This document shows positions 1-8,878 of a stretch of DNA of 64,000 nucleotides, piece after piece. The notes beneath the pieces were generated by a model. It was not told the DNA's origin and did not search any database. It worked only from the letters and a program-made list of their open reading frames with translations. Made by a program: the position numbers and the translations under genes. Source of the stretch: Planococcus ruber. Lineage in GTDB: Bacteria; Bacillota; Bacilli; Bacillales_A; Planococcaceae. The DNA is taken from NCBI RefSeq assembly GCF_022819085.1, contig NZ_JALHAG010000001.1, positions 1,323,395 through 1,387,394 on the forward strand. Direction: 5' to 3'. Each line of letters opens with the position of its first letter. The stretch's first letter is position 1.

Positions 1-3000
1 ATGTCATCAACATGTCGCTCGGTTCAACTGGCGGCTTCGTGGATTCATCAGATCCTGAGCAGCAAGCAGTAGAACGTGCAACAAATAACGGCATTCTCGT
101 TTCGATTTCTGCAGGGAACTCGGACATGTTCGGATCGGGTTACTTCTATCCATACGCAGAAAACCAGGATTACGGCTTAACCGGTTCACCGAGTGTTTCT
201 TATGATTCTTTCGGTGTCGCTTCATTTGAAAACGACGTCATTACGGCACTTAGCTTCGGCTACCAATTCGGCGGCGCTGAAGCAGGGCGCGCATTGTACT
301 TGCTTGCCAACGACAAAGATCCGCGCGATTTGCCGGAAGACTCATATGAGCTGGTAGATGCAGGCCTTGGATTGCCGGCTGATTTTGAAGGCAAAGACTT
401 CACCGGCAAATTCGCGTTGATTTCACGCGGTGAAATCAGCTTTGTTGAAAAAGGCCAAGCGGCACAGGCAGCAGGTGCAGCAGGCGTCATCATTTACAAC
501 AACACATCAGGCACGATCAATATGGCCTCCGATCCATCGATCACGATTCCATTTATGTCAACGGTCCAAGACGCAGGCTTAGCGATGAAAAATGCGCTTG
601 CTTCCGGACAGACAGTAACGGTTACATTTGACGGACAGTATTTGGAAACGCAAAACCCGGCAGCGGGCGAAATGAGTGATTTCACTTCATGGGGGCCAAC
701 GCCGAACCTTGACTTCAAACCGGAAATCACAGCGCCAGGCGGCAACATCTTCTCGACGCTGAACGACGATGAATACGGTTTGATGAGCGGTACTTCAATG
801 GCGGCACCGCACGTAGCTGGCGGAACGGCATTAGTGTTCCAGCGCATTGAAGAGCTTGGCTTACAAGGAAAAGACCGTGTACAATTCGCGAAGAACATCA
901 TGATGAATACAGCAAACCCGGTAGAATTCGCTGAAGGCCAATTCGTATCGCCTCGCCGCCAAGGTGCAGGATTGATGCAATTGCACGATGCGCTTTCAAC
1001 GGACGTAACAGTTGTCAACAAAGCGACAAACGAAGGAAAAGTGGCATTAAAAGAAATCAAGAACAACCAGTATGCATTCACATTGAAAGCCCAGAACTAT
1101 TCGGATGAAGCTGCGGAATTCGCAGTGGATGTCAATGTGCAAGTGGATGCGGCAACAGACGGCGGCGGCGTCTTAGTAACTGCGCCGAACGAAACCGGTT
1201 CAGTCAATGTATCAGATGAAGTCTCGATCGCAGCTCCAAAAACCGTGACGGTTCCAGCAAATCAAACCGTCGACATCCCGGTAACAGTGGACGTTTCAGC
1301 AATTGACGCAGAACTGGATGAAATCTTCACAAATGGCTATTTTGTAGATGGTTTTGTCATCCTAACTGATGAAAACGAAGAAGTGACAGGCAACACCGAA
1401 TTAGTCGTTCCGTATTTCGGCTTTAACGGCGAATGGGACGATGCCAGCATTTTCGATGATTTCGCTTGGGATCCGATGACGTACTACGGGCAGACAATGC
1501 TTGCAGATGACCAAGGATTCATCCTGAACGGCGGCACGCATCTCGAAGGATTCGATCAAACGAAATTTGCCTTCTCTCCAAACGGCGATGGCGTGCAAGA
1601 TGGCGTCATTCCGGTATTCTCGCTTATGCGAAATGCGAAGAACTTCGAGCTGAATGTGCTTGATGCAAACGGCAAGAAATTGCGGACGATCCGTACGGAA
1701 GAAGAAATGGTTAAGAGCTACGACAGCACGGAACCTTACGTATTCTCGCCTGATTTTAAATGGGATGGAAAAGCGATGGGCAAAGTGGTAGCGGACGGCA
1801 GCTACAAATTGCAGCTTCGCGCCGTAATTGATTATCCGAACGCTGAATGGCAGTCGATCGAATTCCCGGTCATCGTGGATACGAAAGCGCCGACAGCGAA
1901 AGCATCATTTGATCCAAAAACGAAAAAAGTTGTCGTCAACAGCTTTACAGACAACACAGCGCCTGACCGCTGGGAAGTCTACTTGAACGGCAAGGAATTG
2001 ACGGAAGATGCGGCAACTCCGGCTGATGAATCATTGGCACCGGCTATAACAGACTTTACCGTAACGGCAGAGTTGAAAAAAGACGACAAATTGACAGCCG
2101 TCTTCTATGACGTCGCTGGCAATAAAACCGAAGTGGAATTGCCGGTTACCGGTTCTGAAGATAAAGAACCTGTGATTTTCATTGATTCCCCTGGAGTCCT
2201 TTCGACGCATGATAAAAATGAAGTAGTCGTAAAAGGACGCGTGGAAGACGATTCAACCATCAAGTCATTGACAGTGAACGGCGCGCCGGCAAAAGAATTC
2301 GACGGCACGAACTTCACGCATACCTTGACGTTTGAAGACGGTTCGCAGTATGTAACAGTGAAAGCGGTAGATGAATTCGATAACGAAATGGAAATCCGCC
2401 GCCAGATCCTGGTGGATACGAAAGCGGCAACCATTACGTTAGTGGATGCGCCGAAAACAGTTGGCCTGGATACGGATGAAGTGGAAATTACATTCAACGT
2501 TAAAGACAACTTCGACCAAATCCGCGTTTACTTGTATGACAGCGAAATTTTTGCGCACGAAATGGCTTCATACAGCGGCAAGAGTTTTGACCAAAACATC
2601 AAAACAACGGTGCCAGTGCTTGAAGAAGGCGTCAACGACTACAAATTGGTCGTTGAAGATTTGACGGGCCACCGCACAGAGCTGGATTTCACAATCACGA
2701 AACAAGCAGCGGCGCAAGATGGCTCGAACTTAAGCGTGAACAAAGACAATGTTGAATTGAATGTCGGCGATAAAGAAAAATTATCGGTGACAGAAGAAAC
2801 AACGCTGCCAAACGGCAAAAAGAAAACAAAAGACGTGACGAAACAAGCTTCTTATAAAGTAGCAGATTCATCCATTGTCAGTGTGAAAAACGGTGAAATC
2901 ACTGCGAAAAAAGCAGGCAAAACAACGATCACTGTTTCGCATGGCAAAGAGAAAGTTGTCGTCAATGTGACAGTCGCAGATCCGAAGCCGGTCGTAACGC

Positions 3001-3254
3001 TGGAAGTGGATAAAGCAAACCTGTCATTAAAAGAAGGCAAGAAAGAAAAAATCAAAGTGACGCAAACGACGGTAAAAGGCAAAGCCAAGCCAGTCAAAGA
3101 AGATGTCACGAAAAAAGCGAAATTCAAAGTGAAAGACAGCAAAATTGCCGAAGTGAAGAGCAATGGCCAAATCACAGCCAAGAAAAAAGGCTCGACAACG
3201 ATCACCGTTTCGTACGGCGGCAATGAAGCTACCATTAAGTTAACTGTGAAGTAA
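1..3254 (+). CDS. S8 subtilase (Vpr-like), 5'-truncated
   Basis: This is the 3' part of a large secreted subtilisin-family serine protease; the gene enters from the left edge and reads from base 3. The window opens with the subtilase motif VINMSLGS. The oxyanion-hole motif SAGN follows, then a protease-associated (PA) insert around nt 380-620, and the catalytic serine motif GTSMAAPHVAGG with the Ser codon at 795-797. The catalytic Asp and His lie outside the window. A PA insert before the Ser motif is typical of Vpr and lactocepin-type proteases. After the catalytic part come Fn3-like regions, a FlgD/CHU-type Ig segment containing SPNGDG (about nt 1575), further Ig-like modules, and two Lys-rich Big_2-like repeats (about 2725-3254). 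There is no SLH or sortase motif, so the Lys-rich repeats may bind wall polymers; this is inferred. A paralogue lies 0.8 kb downstream. Confidence 0.93.
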   Translation, partial: VINMSLGSTGGFVDSSDPEQQAVERATNNGILVSISAGNSDMFGSGYFYPYAENQDYGLTGSPSVSYDSFGVASFENDVITALSFGYQFGGAEAGRALYLLANDKDPRDLPEDSYELVDAGLGLPADFEGKDFTGKFALISRGEISFVEKGQAAQAAGAAGVIIYNNTSGTINMASDPSITIPFMSTVQDAGLAMKNALASGQTVTVTFDGQYLETQNPAAGEMSDFTSWGPTPNLDFKPEITAPGGNIFSTLNDDEYGLMSGTSMAAPHVAGGTALVFQRIEELGLQGKDRVQFAKNIMMNTANPVEFAEGQFVSPRRQGAGLMQLHDALSTDVTVVNKATNEGKVALKEIKNNQYAFTLKAQNYSDEAAEFAVDVNVQVDAATDGGGVLVTAPNETGSVNVSDEVSIAAPKTVTVPANQTVDIPVTVDVSAIDAELDEIFTNGYFVDGFVILTDENEEVTGNTELVVPYFGFNGEWDDASIFDDFAWDPMTYYGQTMLADDQGFILNGGTHLEGFDQTKFAFSPNGDGVQDGVIPVFSLMRNAKNFELNVLDANGKKLRTIRTEEEMVKSYDSTEPYVFSPDFKWDGKAMGKVVADGSYKLQLRAVIDYPNAEWQSIEFPVIVDTKAPTAKASFDPKTKKVVVNSFTDNTAPDRWEVYLNGKELTEDAATPADESLAPAITDFTVTAELKKDDKLTAVFYDVAGNKTEVELPVTGSEDKEPVIFIDSPGVLSTHDKNEVVVKGRVEDDSTIKSLTVNGAPAKEFDGTNFTHTLTFEDGSQYVTVKAVDEFDNEMEIRRQILVDTKAATITLVDAPKTVGLDTDEVEITFNVKDNFDQIRVYLYDSEIFAHEMASYSGKSFDQNIKTTVPVLEEGVNDYKLVVEDLTGHRTELDFTITKQAAAQDGSNLSVNKDNVELNVGDKEKLSVTEETTLPNGKKKTKDVTKQASYKVADSSIVSVKNGEITAKKAGKTTITVSHGKEKVVVNVTVADPKPVVTLEVDKANLSLKEGKKEKIKVTQTTVKGKAKPVKEDVTKKAKFKVKDSKIAEVKSNGQITAKKKGSTTITVSYGGNEATIKLTVK

Positions 3255-3260
3255 GAAGGG

Positions 3261-3296
3261 AAGCCCGGAGCAGCAGAAGCTGCTTCGGGCTTTTTA
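3261..3296 (+). terminator. Intrinsic terminator after the first subtilase
   Basis: A stem of about 13 bp (AAGCCCGgAGCAGC with GCTGCTtCGGGCTT, AGAA loop) is followed by five Ts and lies 6 nt after the stop codon. Confidence 0.85.
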
Positions 3297-3385
3297 ATGT
3301 TTGCAGGGTACCTGAGTGGGGCAGATGTTGCTTTTAGTTTCCTTATAGAATTCATCCTTAAAAGGTAGAAACTCATTCAAAAGAT

Positions 3386-3562
3386 CAAAACCTAGTTGCC
3401 GGCTTTCCGCTTGCAGCGAAAAGCGAAAGTTCAAAAGACGAGGAATGGGAGAAGGGTGAATTCGCAGCGGATCGGGGTAATTTCGAGGGGTCTTGGGGTG
3501 AATTCGAACAGGAATGGGGTGATTTCGGAAACGATTGGGGTAATTTCGCATGGCCTTAAGAA
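3386..3562 (+). repeat. Composite element A1: hairpin plus five-unit 21-bp array (class A)
   Basis: This gene-free stretch holds a hairpin module (3401-3425, GGCTTTCCGCTTGC followed by AGCGAAAAGCG) and then five cores of the type GGTGATTTCG. The cores start at 3455, 3476, 3497, 3518 and 3539, an exact 21-bp pitch with 11 variable bases between them. The same module and array recur at 20.3, 23.4 and 56.6 kb in the same orientation. Because 21 is a multiple of three, the array yields spurious open frames with seven-residue repeats. I infer that it is non-coding. Bases 3297-3385 and 3563-3650 show nothing I can identify. Confidence 0.8.
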
Positions 3563-3666
3563 AAAAACACAATAATAAGCAACTCAGCAGCGATCTTCGC
3601 CGCCTTTTCAATACGCGCCGATTTATTTATACTAGGGGCAAACATTAACCGAAAGGATGAATTTCA

Positions 3667-3870
3667 ATGGCAAACCCAGTTGATCCATTTCTTTCCCGGT
3701 TTTCAGCGCCGGCGAGGCGGGCATTAGAAGCACATGGCATTACCTCAGCTGAAGAACTATCAAAGTTCACGGAAAAAGAAGTGCGGCAGCTCCACGGCAT
3801 CGGGCCGTCTTCGCTGCCGAAACTAAGAGAAGCATTAACCGAAAAAGGATTCACTTATCAAGACGAATAA
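3667..3870 (+). CDS. Small helix-hairpin-helix (RNAP alpha-CTD-like) protein
   Basis: A 67-residue protein with a clear ribosome-binding site (GAAAGGA, 8 nt before ATG). The centre reads SAPARRALEAHGITSAEELS and the C-terminal half contains LHGIGPSSLPKLREAL, a helix-hairpin-helix motif (GIGPSS) like those in the RNA polymerase alpha C-terminal domain and other non-specific DNA-binding domains. It is probably a small cytoplasmic nucleic-acid-binding protein. It stands alone: an array element lies upstream and its own terminator downstream. Small RpoA-CTD-like proteins of this kind are annotated in many Bacillota, but I do not know a defined role and assign none. Confidence 0.8.
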   Translation: MANPVDPFLSRFSAPARRALEAHGITSAEELSKFTEKEVRQLHGIGPSSLPKLREALTEKGFTYQDE

Positions 3871-3884
3871 AGAAGCCAATCAAA

Positions 3885-3910
3885 CTCAAGCCACAAGCTT
3901 GGGTTTTTTT
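3885..3910 (+). terminator. Intrinsic terminator
   Basis: CTCAAGC pairs with GCTTGGG across a CACA loop, followed by seven or more Ts. It lies 14 nt after the HhH gene. Confidence 0.8.
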
Positions 3911-4052
3911 GTTCCTTTAAAAGGACTAAAGTACCTAATAAGAATAATTTGTAAATTATTTAAAATAAACCTTGGGGTTTTCGAATCATGTGATATTATA
4001 AAATTATCTAATTATTCAGATAATAATGATAGAACGGAAGGAGTTATGTCCC

Positions 4053-7000
4053 ATGAAGAAGGTTTTGCACGTGAAATTCTTCAGAAGCTTCCTGTCCCTT
4101 GCCCTGGTTCTTTCATTGCTCATACCCTTTGAAACTGCGGAGGCTGCGGAAACTGCGGAAACCAATCCGTATAAAAAATCAGCCCACACTGCAGGAGATC
4201 TCCAAGCCCAAGCGGCGATTATCGAACAGCTTCAATTGTCCCACCGTACGGCAAAGTTACATAAAGATTTGCAGGATCTTTCCGGCAGCCAAAAAGTGCC
4301 GGTCATCATCCATCTATCGGAAAAGCCGGTAGCTTTGCAAAAAGGAATTTTAGAGTCAGCCGGACAAGCCTTCACTGCTTCGCTGGAAAGTTCAGCGGAA
4401 GTGAAAGTGGCGAGCCAGCAAAGATCGGCCAAAGAAGAAATGGCCAGCGAACAAATTTCATATGAAGTAGGATTCAGCTACAAAACCGTGTTGAACGGTT
4501 TTTCGGCAACAGTCAAGGCCGATGATTTGGACAAATTAATGGAGATTGACGGCGTGACGTTAGTGGAACCGGATGTCACGGTACGGGCTGCTTCATCCGG
4601 AGCCGGCAATGCTGAAGTCAAGCCGGCGATGAATGTCAGCGCTCCGTTTCTCGGCATCGAGAAACTTTGGGCAGAAGGCATCGACGGCAAAGGTATTAGC
4701 GTCGCCGTCATCGATACGGGAATTGATGCCGACCATCCTGAATTTAAAGGAATTTACAAAGGCGGCAAAAATTTCGTTAAGCATTCATCCATTTACACGC
4801 GGCCGCGAGCAGACAACGATGCTTCTGAAACGCGCCCGTCGGAACGTCCCGGCAACTTGCCGGAATTCGATGAAAGCGGCGATCCGTTCTATACGTCGCA
4901 CGGCACGCATGTCGCCGGGATCATTGCTGCAAATGGAGCCAATAAATACAAAGTGAAAGGCGTTGCCCCGAAAGTCGACCTTTACGCCTACCGTGTGCTG
5001 GGAGCTTATGGCAGCGGCTTGAATTCCAGCATCGTCGCCGCCATCGAGGAAGCGGTCAAACAGGACATCGACGTCATCAACTTATCGCTTGGCGGCGGCA
5101 CCAATTCCGAAACGGATGCCGGTTCATTTGCCATCAATAATGCGATGCTAGCCGGCACGGTCGCCGTTTCCGCCACCGGCAATTTCGGTCCGGACCGCGG
5201 GACGATCGGGACGCCGTCTACTACGCGCCTCGGAATTGCGGTGGGGAACACGACGACTCCTGAATCCGTCTACAGCGGAAAAGTGCAAATTAAAGCAGGT
5301 CTCTTCAATTATTCGAAAGTGAACAAACTGATGCTTAACGCATTTAATGCGGATCCGGCCAAGCAATTGGCAGGAAGCTACGGAATCGTCTCCATTCCCG
5401 GATTCGGCAAAGCGAATAACTTCAATGGGCTGAATGTGAAAGGGAAAGTGGCGCTCATTTCGAGAGGCGACATTCCGTTTGTCGAAAAAGTCAAAAACGC
5501 TAAAAATGCCGGGGCCGTAGCGGTTCTCATCTATAACAACAGCAGCCTTTCCGAGCCGTCTGGCGCATCTCTCGGCGAAGGGCTTGATGCTTTGCCGACT
5601 TTCGATTTATCAAAAGGGGACGGGGAAGCGATAAAAATCATGATTGCGCAAAATGCCGGAACGGTCTCGTTCAGTGATTTCACCGAAACCGTCTTAAAAG
5701 GCGATGACATCAACGACACCAGCTCACGTGGCCCGAGTACGCCGAACTACGACATCAAACCGGATGTTGTGGCACCCGGCACCAATATCATGTCGACGTT
5801 GCCGATGTATAGAGCCGACAACCCGAAAGCAAGCTACGATCTGGCATATGGCAATGAAACCGGAACGTCCATGGCCGCACCGCATATTGCCGGGATTGCC
5901 GCGCTGCTTTTGCAGAAGCACCCCGACTGGTCGCCGTTCGACGTGAAAGTGGCGCTATCCAATACCGCGAAAATCCTGGATACGAAAAAATATGACGTGT
6001 TTGCCCAAGGCGCCGGACGGGTCGATCCTTACGAAGCGCTCCATCCCGATATTTTGGCTTATGCGGAAGACGAAGCGATTTTAGATGAAACCGGCAGACG
6101 CGTGCCGAATGTCAAAGGCACCATCACATTCGGTTCGCTGAATCCGGAAACCGGACCGATTTCCATCACTAAAGAAATCCGAGTGAAGGATATGGACGGA
6201 GGAGGCGGGAAGTACACCGTTTCAGTGGATACGCTGAAGACCTTTGCAGACGCCAAGGTCACTGTCGACAAGCCGTCCTTTACGTTAAGCGGCGAAGAGC
6301 TGATCAAAGTTACGCTGACGGCATCCCAAAATGCCAATTTCCAAGTAGGCGATGAAGCCCTGGGCTATATCCGCCTCAAACCGGAATCCGGAAATTCCAA
6401 GGAAATTTCCTTGCCGTTCGCTGCAGATTTCGGCGGCGCACCAACCGAGGTGAAGAATTTCAAAATAACGGAAACCGATCTTTCATTTAATAAAGACGGC
6501 ATCAACGACAAAGCGGAATTGAGTTTCGTGTTGACGGAAGACGTCAAAACGAACTTCATCCAGCTCTGGAACATCATGGATCCGGCAGCTGGAGTTGAAG
6601 GAGACGGCTATATCGGTTATCTGTATGCAGCGTCCACGCTTTCAGCGGGCTCCTACCGAATGGACATCGACGGCACGTACATTCCAGGAAGCGGTCCGGA
6701 GGAAAAGCCGATTCCGGACGGCTTGTATACAATTGACTACATGGGCCAGACCGTTTCCGGAAATCCGCCTGTCGTCAGTGCGTCGTTTGGCCCGGTCGTC
6801 GTCAAATCGACCGCACCGAAAATTTCGGGCACTGTAAGCGGAGGGAAAGCAAGCGGCAAAATCACCGATAAATACATCGACTACTACAAAGAACTGACAA
6901 AATACGGAACGGCGTTTGACCTCAATGAAAAACTGAAGGCCACCTACACCGTGACATCTGGAGGCAAAGAAGACGCAGCCATGCCGATCAAGCTTTCAAC

Positions 7001-7682
7001 GGATGGTTCGTTCGCATTCGCTGTCACGGCAGGAGAAAAAGATACCGTCAACGTCCGGGTGGAGGACGCAGCCGGGAATGTCGGCAAACAAGTGATTTCC
7101 GGAAAAGGCGCCGCAAGCCCTAACGGATTCAATGACACCCAAAACCACTGGGCCCGCACGCAAATCGAAGCGTTGGCGAGCCGCGGCATCATTGCCGGGA
7201 AAACAGCGGCGACGTTCGAGCCGGAAAGCGATTTGACCCGGGCCGAGTTTGCTGTGCTGCTTGCCCGGGCACTCGAATTGCCGCTCCGGGACTATGAAGG
7301 AACGTTCAAAGATGTGGGGGCGAGCAAGGCGTGGGCATATCCGGGCATCGAAGCCGCTGCCAGAGCCGGAATTGTGGCCGGGAAAAAAGACGGCAGCTAC
7401 GCCCCGGATGCCCCGATCACGCGGGAAGAAATGGCCGTCATAGCGATTCGCGCCGTCGAGTTCCAAAATCCATCGTTGCTGAAAAACTTAGGGAAGCCGC
7501 ACCAATTTTCGGACGCGAACCGAATCGGCGGCTATGCGAAAGACGCCGTTTCAAAAGCGTATGCGCTCGGCATCATTACAGGCCGGACGGGCAATAAATT
7601 CGATCCGAAAGCCCGCACGACGCGTGCCGAAACCGCCGTCATCCTGCACCGCGCGCTTGGCAAAATGCAGTTATTGAAATAG
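4053..7682 (+). CDS. S8 subtilase with I9 propeptide, PA domain and SLH anchor
   Basis: A surface-anchored subtilisin-like protease of about 1209 residues. I chose the start at 4053 because GGAAGGAG lies 9 nt upstream and a signal peptide follows at once (MKKVLHVKFF, hydrophobic LALVLSLLI, then AEAAE). An I9-type inhibitor propeptide begins around VPVIIHLSEKP. The catalytic triad is visible: Asp221 in VAVIDTGID, His283 in SHGTHVAG and Ser606 in GTSMAAPHIAG. A PA insert (KGKVALISRGDIPF) sits between His and Ser. Long beta-rich modules follow, then three SLH repeats from about residue 1026 to the end, which should hold the enzyme to pyruvylated secondary wall polymer. It is a paralogue of the truncated protease upstream, which ends in Big_2 repeats instead. 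Extracellular protein degradation or processing is the likely role; the substrate is unknown. Confidence 0.95.
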   Translation: MKKVLHVKFFRSFLSLALVLSLLIPFETAEAAETAETNPYKKSAHTAGDLQAQAAIIEQLQLSHRTAKLHKDLQDLSGSQKVPVIIHLSEKPVALQKGILESAGQAFTASLESSAEVKVASQQRSAKEEMASEQISYEVGFSYKTVLNGFSATVKADDLDKLMEIDGVTLVEPDVTVRAASSGAGNAEVKPAMNVSAPFLGIEKLWAEGIDGKGISVAVIDTGIDADHPEFKGIYKGGKNFVKHSSIYTRPRADNDASETRPSERPGNLPEFDESGDPFYTSHGTHVAGIIAANGANKYKVKGVAPKVDLYAYRVLGAYGSGLNSSIVAAIEEAVKQDIDVINLSLGGGTNSETDAGSFAINNAMLAGTVAVSATGNFGPDRGTIGTPSTTRLGIAVGNTTTPESVYSGKVQIKAGLFNYSKVNKLMLNAFNADPAKQLAGSYGIVSIPGFGKANNFNGLNVKGKVALISRGDIPFVEKVKNAKNAGAVAVLIYNNSSLSEPSGASLGEGLDALPTFDLSKGDGEAIKIMIAQNAGTVSFSDFTETVLKGDDINDTSSRGPSTPNYDIKPDVVAPGTNIMSTLPMYRADNPKASYDLAYGNETGTSMAAPHIAGIAALLLQKHPDWSPFDVKVALSNTAKILDTKKYDVFAQGAGRVDPYEALHPDILAYAEDEAILDETGRRVPNVKGTITFGSLNPETGPISITKEIRVKDMDGGGGKYTVSVDTLKTFADAKVTVDKPSFTLSGEELIKVTLTASQNANFQVGDEALGYIRLKPESGNSKEISLPFAADFGGAPTEVKNFKITETDLSFNKDGINDKAELSFVLTEDVKTNFIQLWNIMDPAAGVEGDGYIGYLYAASTLSAGSYRMDIDGTYIPGSGPEEKPIPDGLYTIDYMGQTVSGNPPVVSASFGPVVVKSTAPKISGTVSGGKASGKITDKYIDYYKELTKYGTAFDLNEKLKATYTVTSGGKEDAAMPIKLSTDGSFAFAVTAGEKDTVNVRVEDAAGNVGKQVISGKGAASPNGFNDTQNHWARTQIEALASRGIIAGKTAATFEPESDLTRAEFAVLLARALELPLRDYEGTFKDVGASKAWAYPGIEAAARAGIVAGKKDGSYAPDAPITREEMAVIAIRAVEFQNPSLLKNLGKPHQFSDANRIGGYAKDAVSKAYALGIITGRTGNKFDPKARTTRAETAVILHRALGKMQLLK

Positions 7683-7687
7683 AAGAG

Positions 7688-7717
7688 AAAAAGGCATCCA
7701 TTCGGGTGCCTTTTTGT
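7688..7717 (+). terminator. Intrinsic terminator after the SLH subtilase
   Basis: AAAAAGGCA pairs with TGCCTTTTT around a CC/GG-closed loop; the right arm is the T-tract. Confidence 0.8.
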
Positions 7718-7734
7718 TTGCGATGAACTCACCA

Positions 7735-7771
7735 AAATAAAAAAGGGCCTTCTCTCTGTAGAGAAGGCCCT
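7735..7771 (-). terminator. Intrinsic terminator of the SLH-protein pair
   Basis: A perfect 10-bp stem (GGGCCTTCTC with GAGAAGGCCC) is followed on the minus strand by a T-run. It lies 13 bp beyond the stop codon of the downstream SLH gene. Confidence 0.88.
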
Positions 7772-7783
7772 CAATCAAACTCC

Positions 7784-8845
7784 TTATTTCACGCTTGAAA
7801 GTTCACTTACTGTTTCGCCTTTAGCATCCAATGCTTTGACTGATCCGTACCCTTCAACCATGTAATACTTTTCACCGCTTTCAATAGTAATTTCGACAGC
7901 ATTGGTGAATTTCTTATACGGTGTGTTGACGGTTTTATTAACACCAGTGATGGTCGAAATATAGCGCTCGCCTAAACCATTTTCAAAAGTTTTGCCGACT
8001 TGGATCGGGTAAACAATCTCTGTTTCAGCTTCAGAGTATGGCAAGCCATAAATCAGCGCATCTTTTGTTTCGTTTTCCACTAACAGTGTAGTAGCGGAAT
8101 TCCAATCGGTTCTTGTCACCCACATAAAGCCAAAGTCATTGCCCTCAATTACAGGAACTTCTTCAAATTTCAAAGTAGCCGTGCCTTGCTTGGTTGAGTA
8201 GCTGTATATTTTAGTTTTGTCTCTCAAGTATGAGTTTGTCATATGCGTATCGTTCTTGAATTTCGGCTCAAGGACGCGAGACATGAAAGCAGCAAGCTGG
8301 CCACGCGTAATCGCTTGGTTCGGACGGAATGTATTATCCGAATAACCAGCAGTGATATTGCCGCTCACCATGGTAGCAATCGCATTATACGATTTCATAT
8401 TTGGGGATACATCGCTGAATGGCGCCCCAACGCCATTAAAGATATTGAATGTGCGGTCCAAAATGATCGACATATCGCCGCGCGTAATCGGCGCATACGG
8501 CTTGAATGTGCCATCCGGATAGCCGCTGATGAAGCCGGCTTTTGCCGCTTCCGCGATGAAGCCGCTTGCTTTTTGGGACTTCGAAACATCTTTGAAATTG
8601 GTTGAAGTTTGCGTCCCTTTGAAGTTTTTCAATTTCCCGATCATGATCGCGGCTTCTGCGCGCGTCACGACCTTGTCCGGTTTGATGGTGCCGTCTTCGT
8701 AGCCGGAAATGACGCCTTTATTCACCAAATAGGTCATTTCGTCATAAAAGCCGTGGCTTTTCGGCAAATCGGTTGCTGCCTGGGCAGGTGAGACAAGTAG
8801 GGTAAGTGCGAGTGCTGCTGCTGAGATCATCGGATATTTCTTCAA
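7784..8845 (-). CDS. Secreted SLH-domain protein (paralogue 1)
   Basis: A 353-residue exported protein. A signal peptide (MKKYPMISAAALALTLLVSPAQAA) leads straight into three SLH repeats: about residues 28-85 (GFYDEMTYLVNKGVISGYEDGT), 88-145 and 148-205, each with the TRAEAA or TRGDM/TRGQL signature. The remaining ~145 residues form an unrecognised domain ending in KYYMVEGYGSVKALD. Its neighbour 33 bp upstream encodes a paralogue of the same architecture with the same C-terminal domain, so the pair is a tandem duplication and probably one transcript ending at the strong hairpin just downstream. The SLH part should fix the protein to the cell wall. The function of the C-terminal domain is not known to me. 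Confidence 0.9.
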   Translation of the reverse strand: MKKYPMISAAALALTLLVSPAQAATDLPKSHGFYDEMTYLVNKGVISGYEDGTIKPDKVVTRAEAAIMIGKLKNFKGTQTSTNFKDVSKSQKASGFIAEAAKAGFISGYPDGTFKPYAPITRGDMSIILDRTFNIFNGVGAPFSDVSPNMKSYNAIATMVSGNITAGYSDNTFRPNQAITRGQLAAFMSRVLEPKFKNDTHMTNSYLRDKTKIYSYSTKQGTATLKFEEVPVIEGNDFGFMWVTRTDWNSATTLLVENETKDALIYGLPYSEAETEIVYPIQVGKTFENGLGERYISTITGVNKTVNTPYKKFTNAVEITIESGEKYYMVEGYGSVKALDAKGETVSELSSVK

Positions 8846-8878
8846 AGAATCGTTCCCTTCAACTTTTTTATTTGATGT

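Noticed and set aside
3294..3611. Open frames with seven-residue repeats over arrays (also 12714-12923, 14150-14428, 23452-23643, 56607-57010)
   Set aside because: The 21-bp pitch keeps any frame open and repeats seven codons. The frames lack ribosome-binding sites, run on either strand and in different frames at different copies, and the peptides do not agree between copies.
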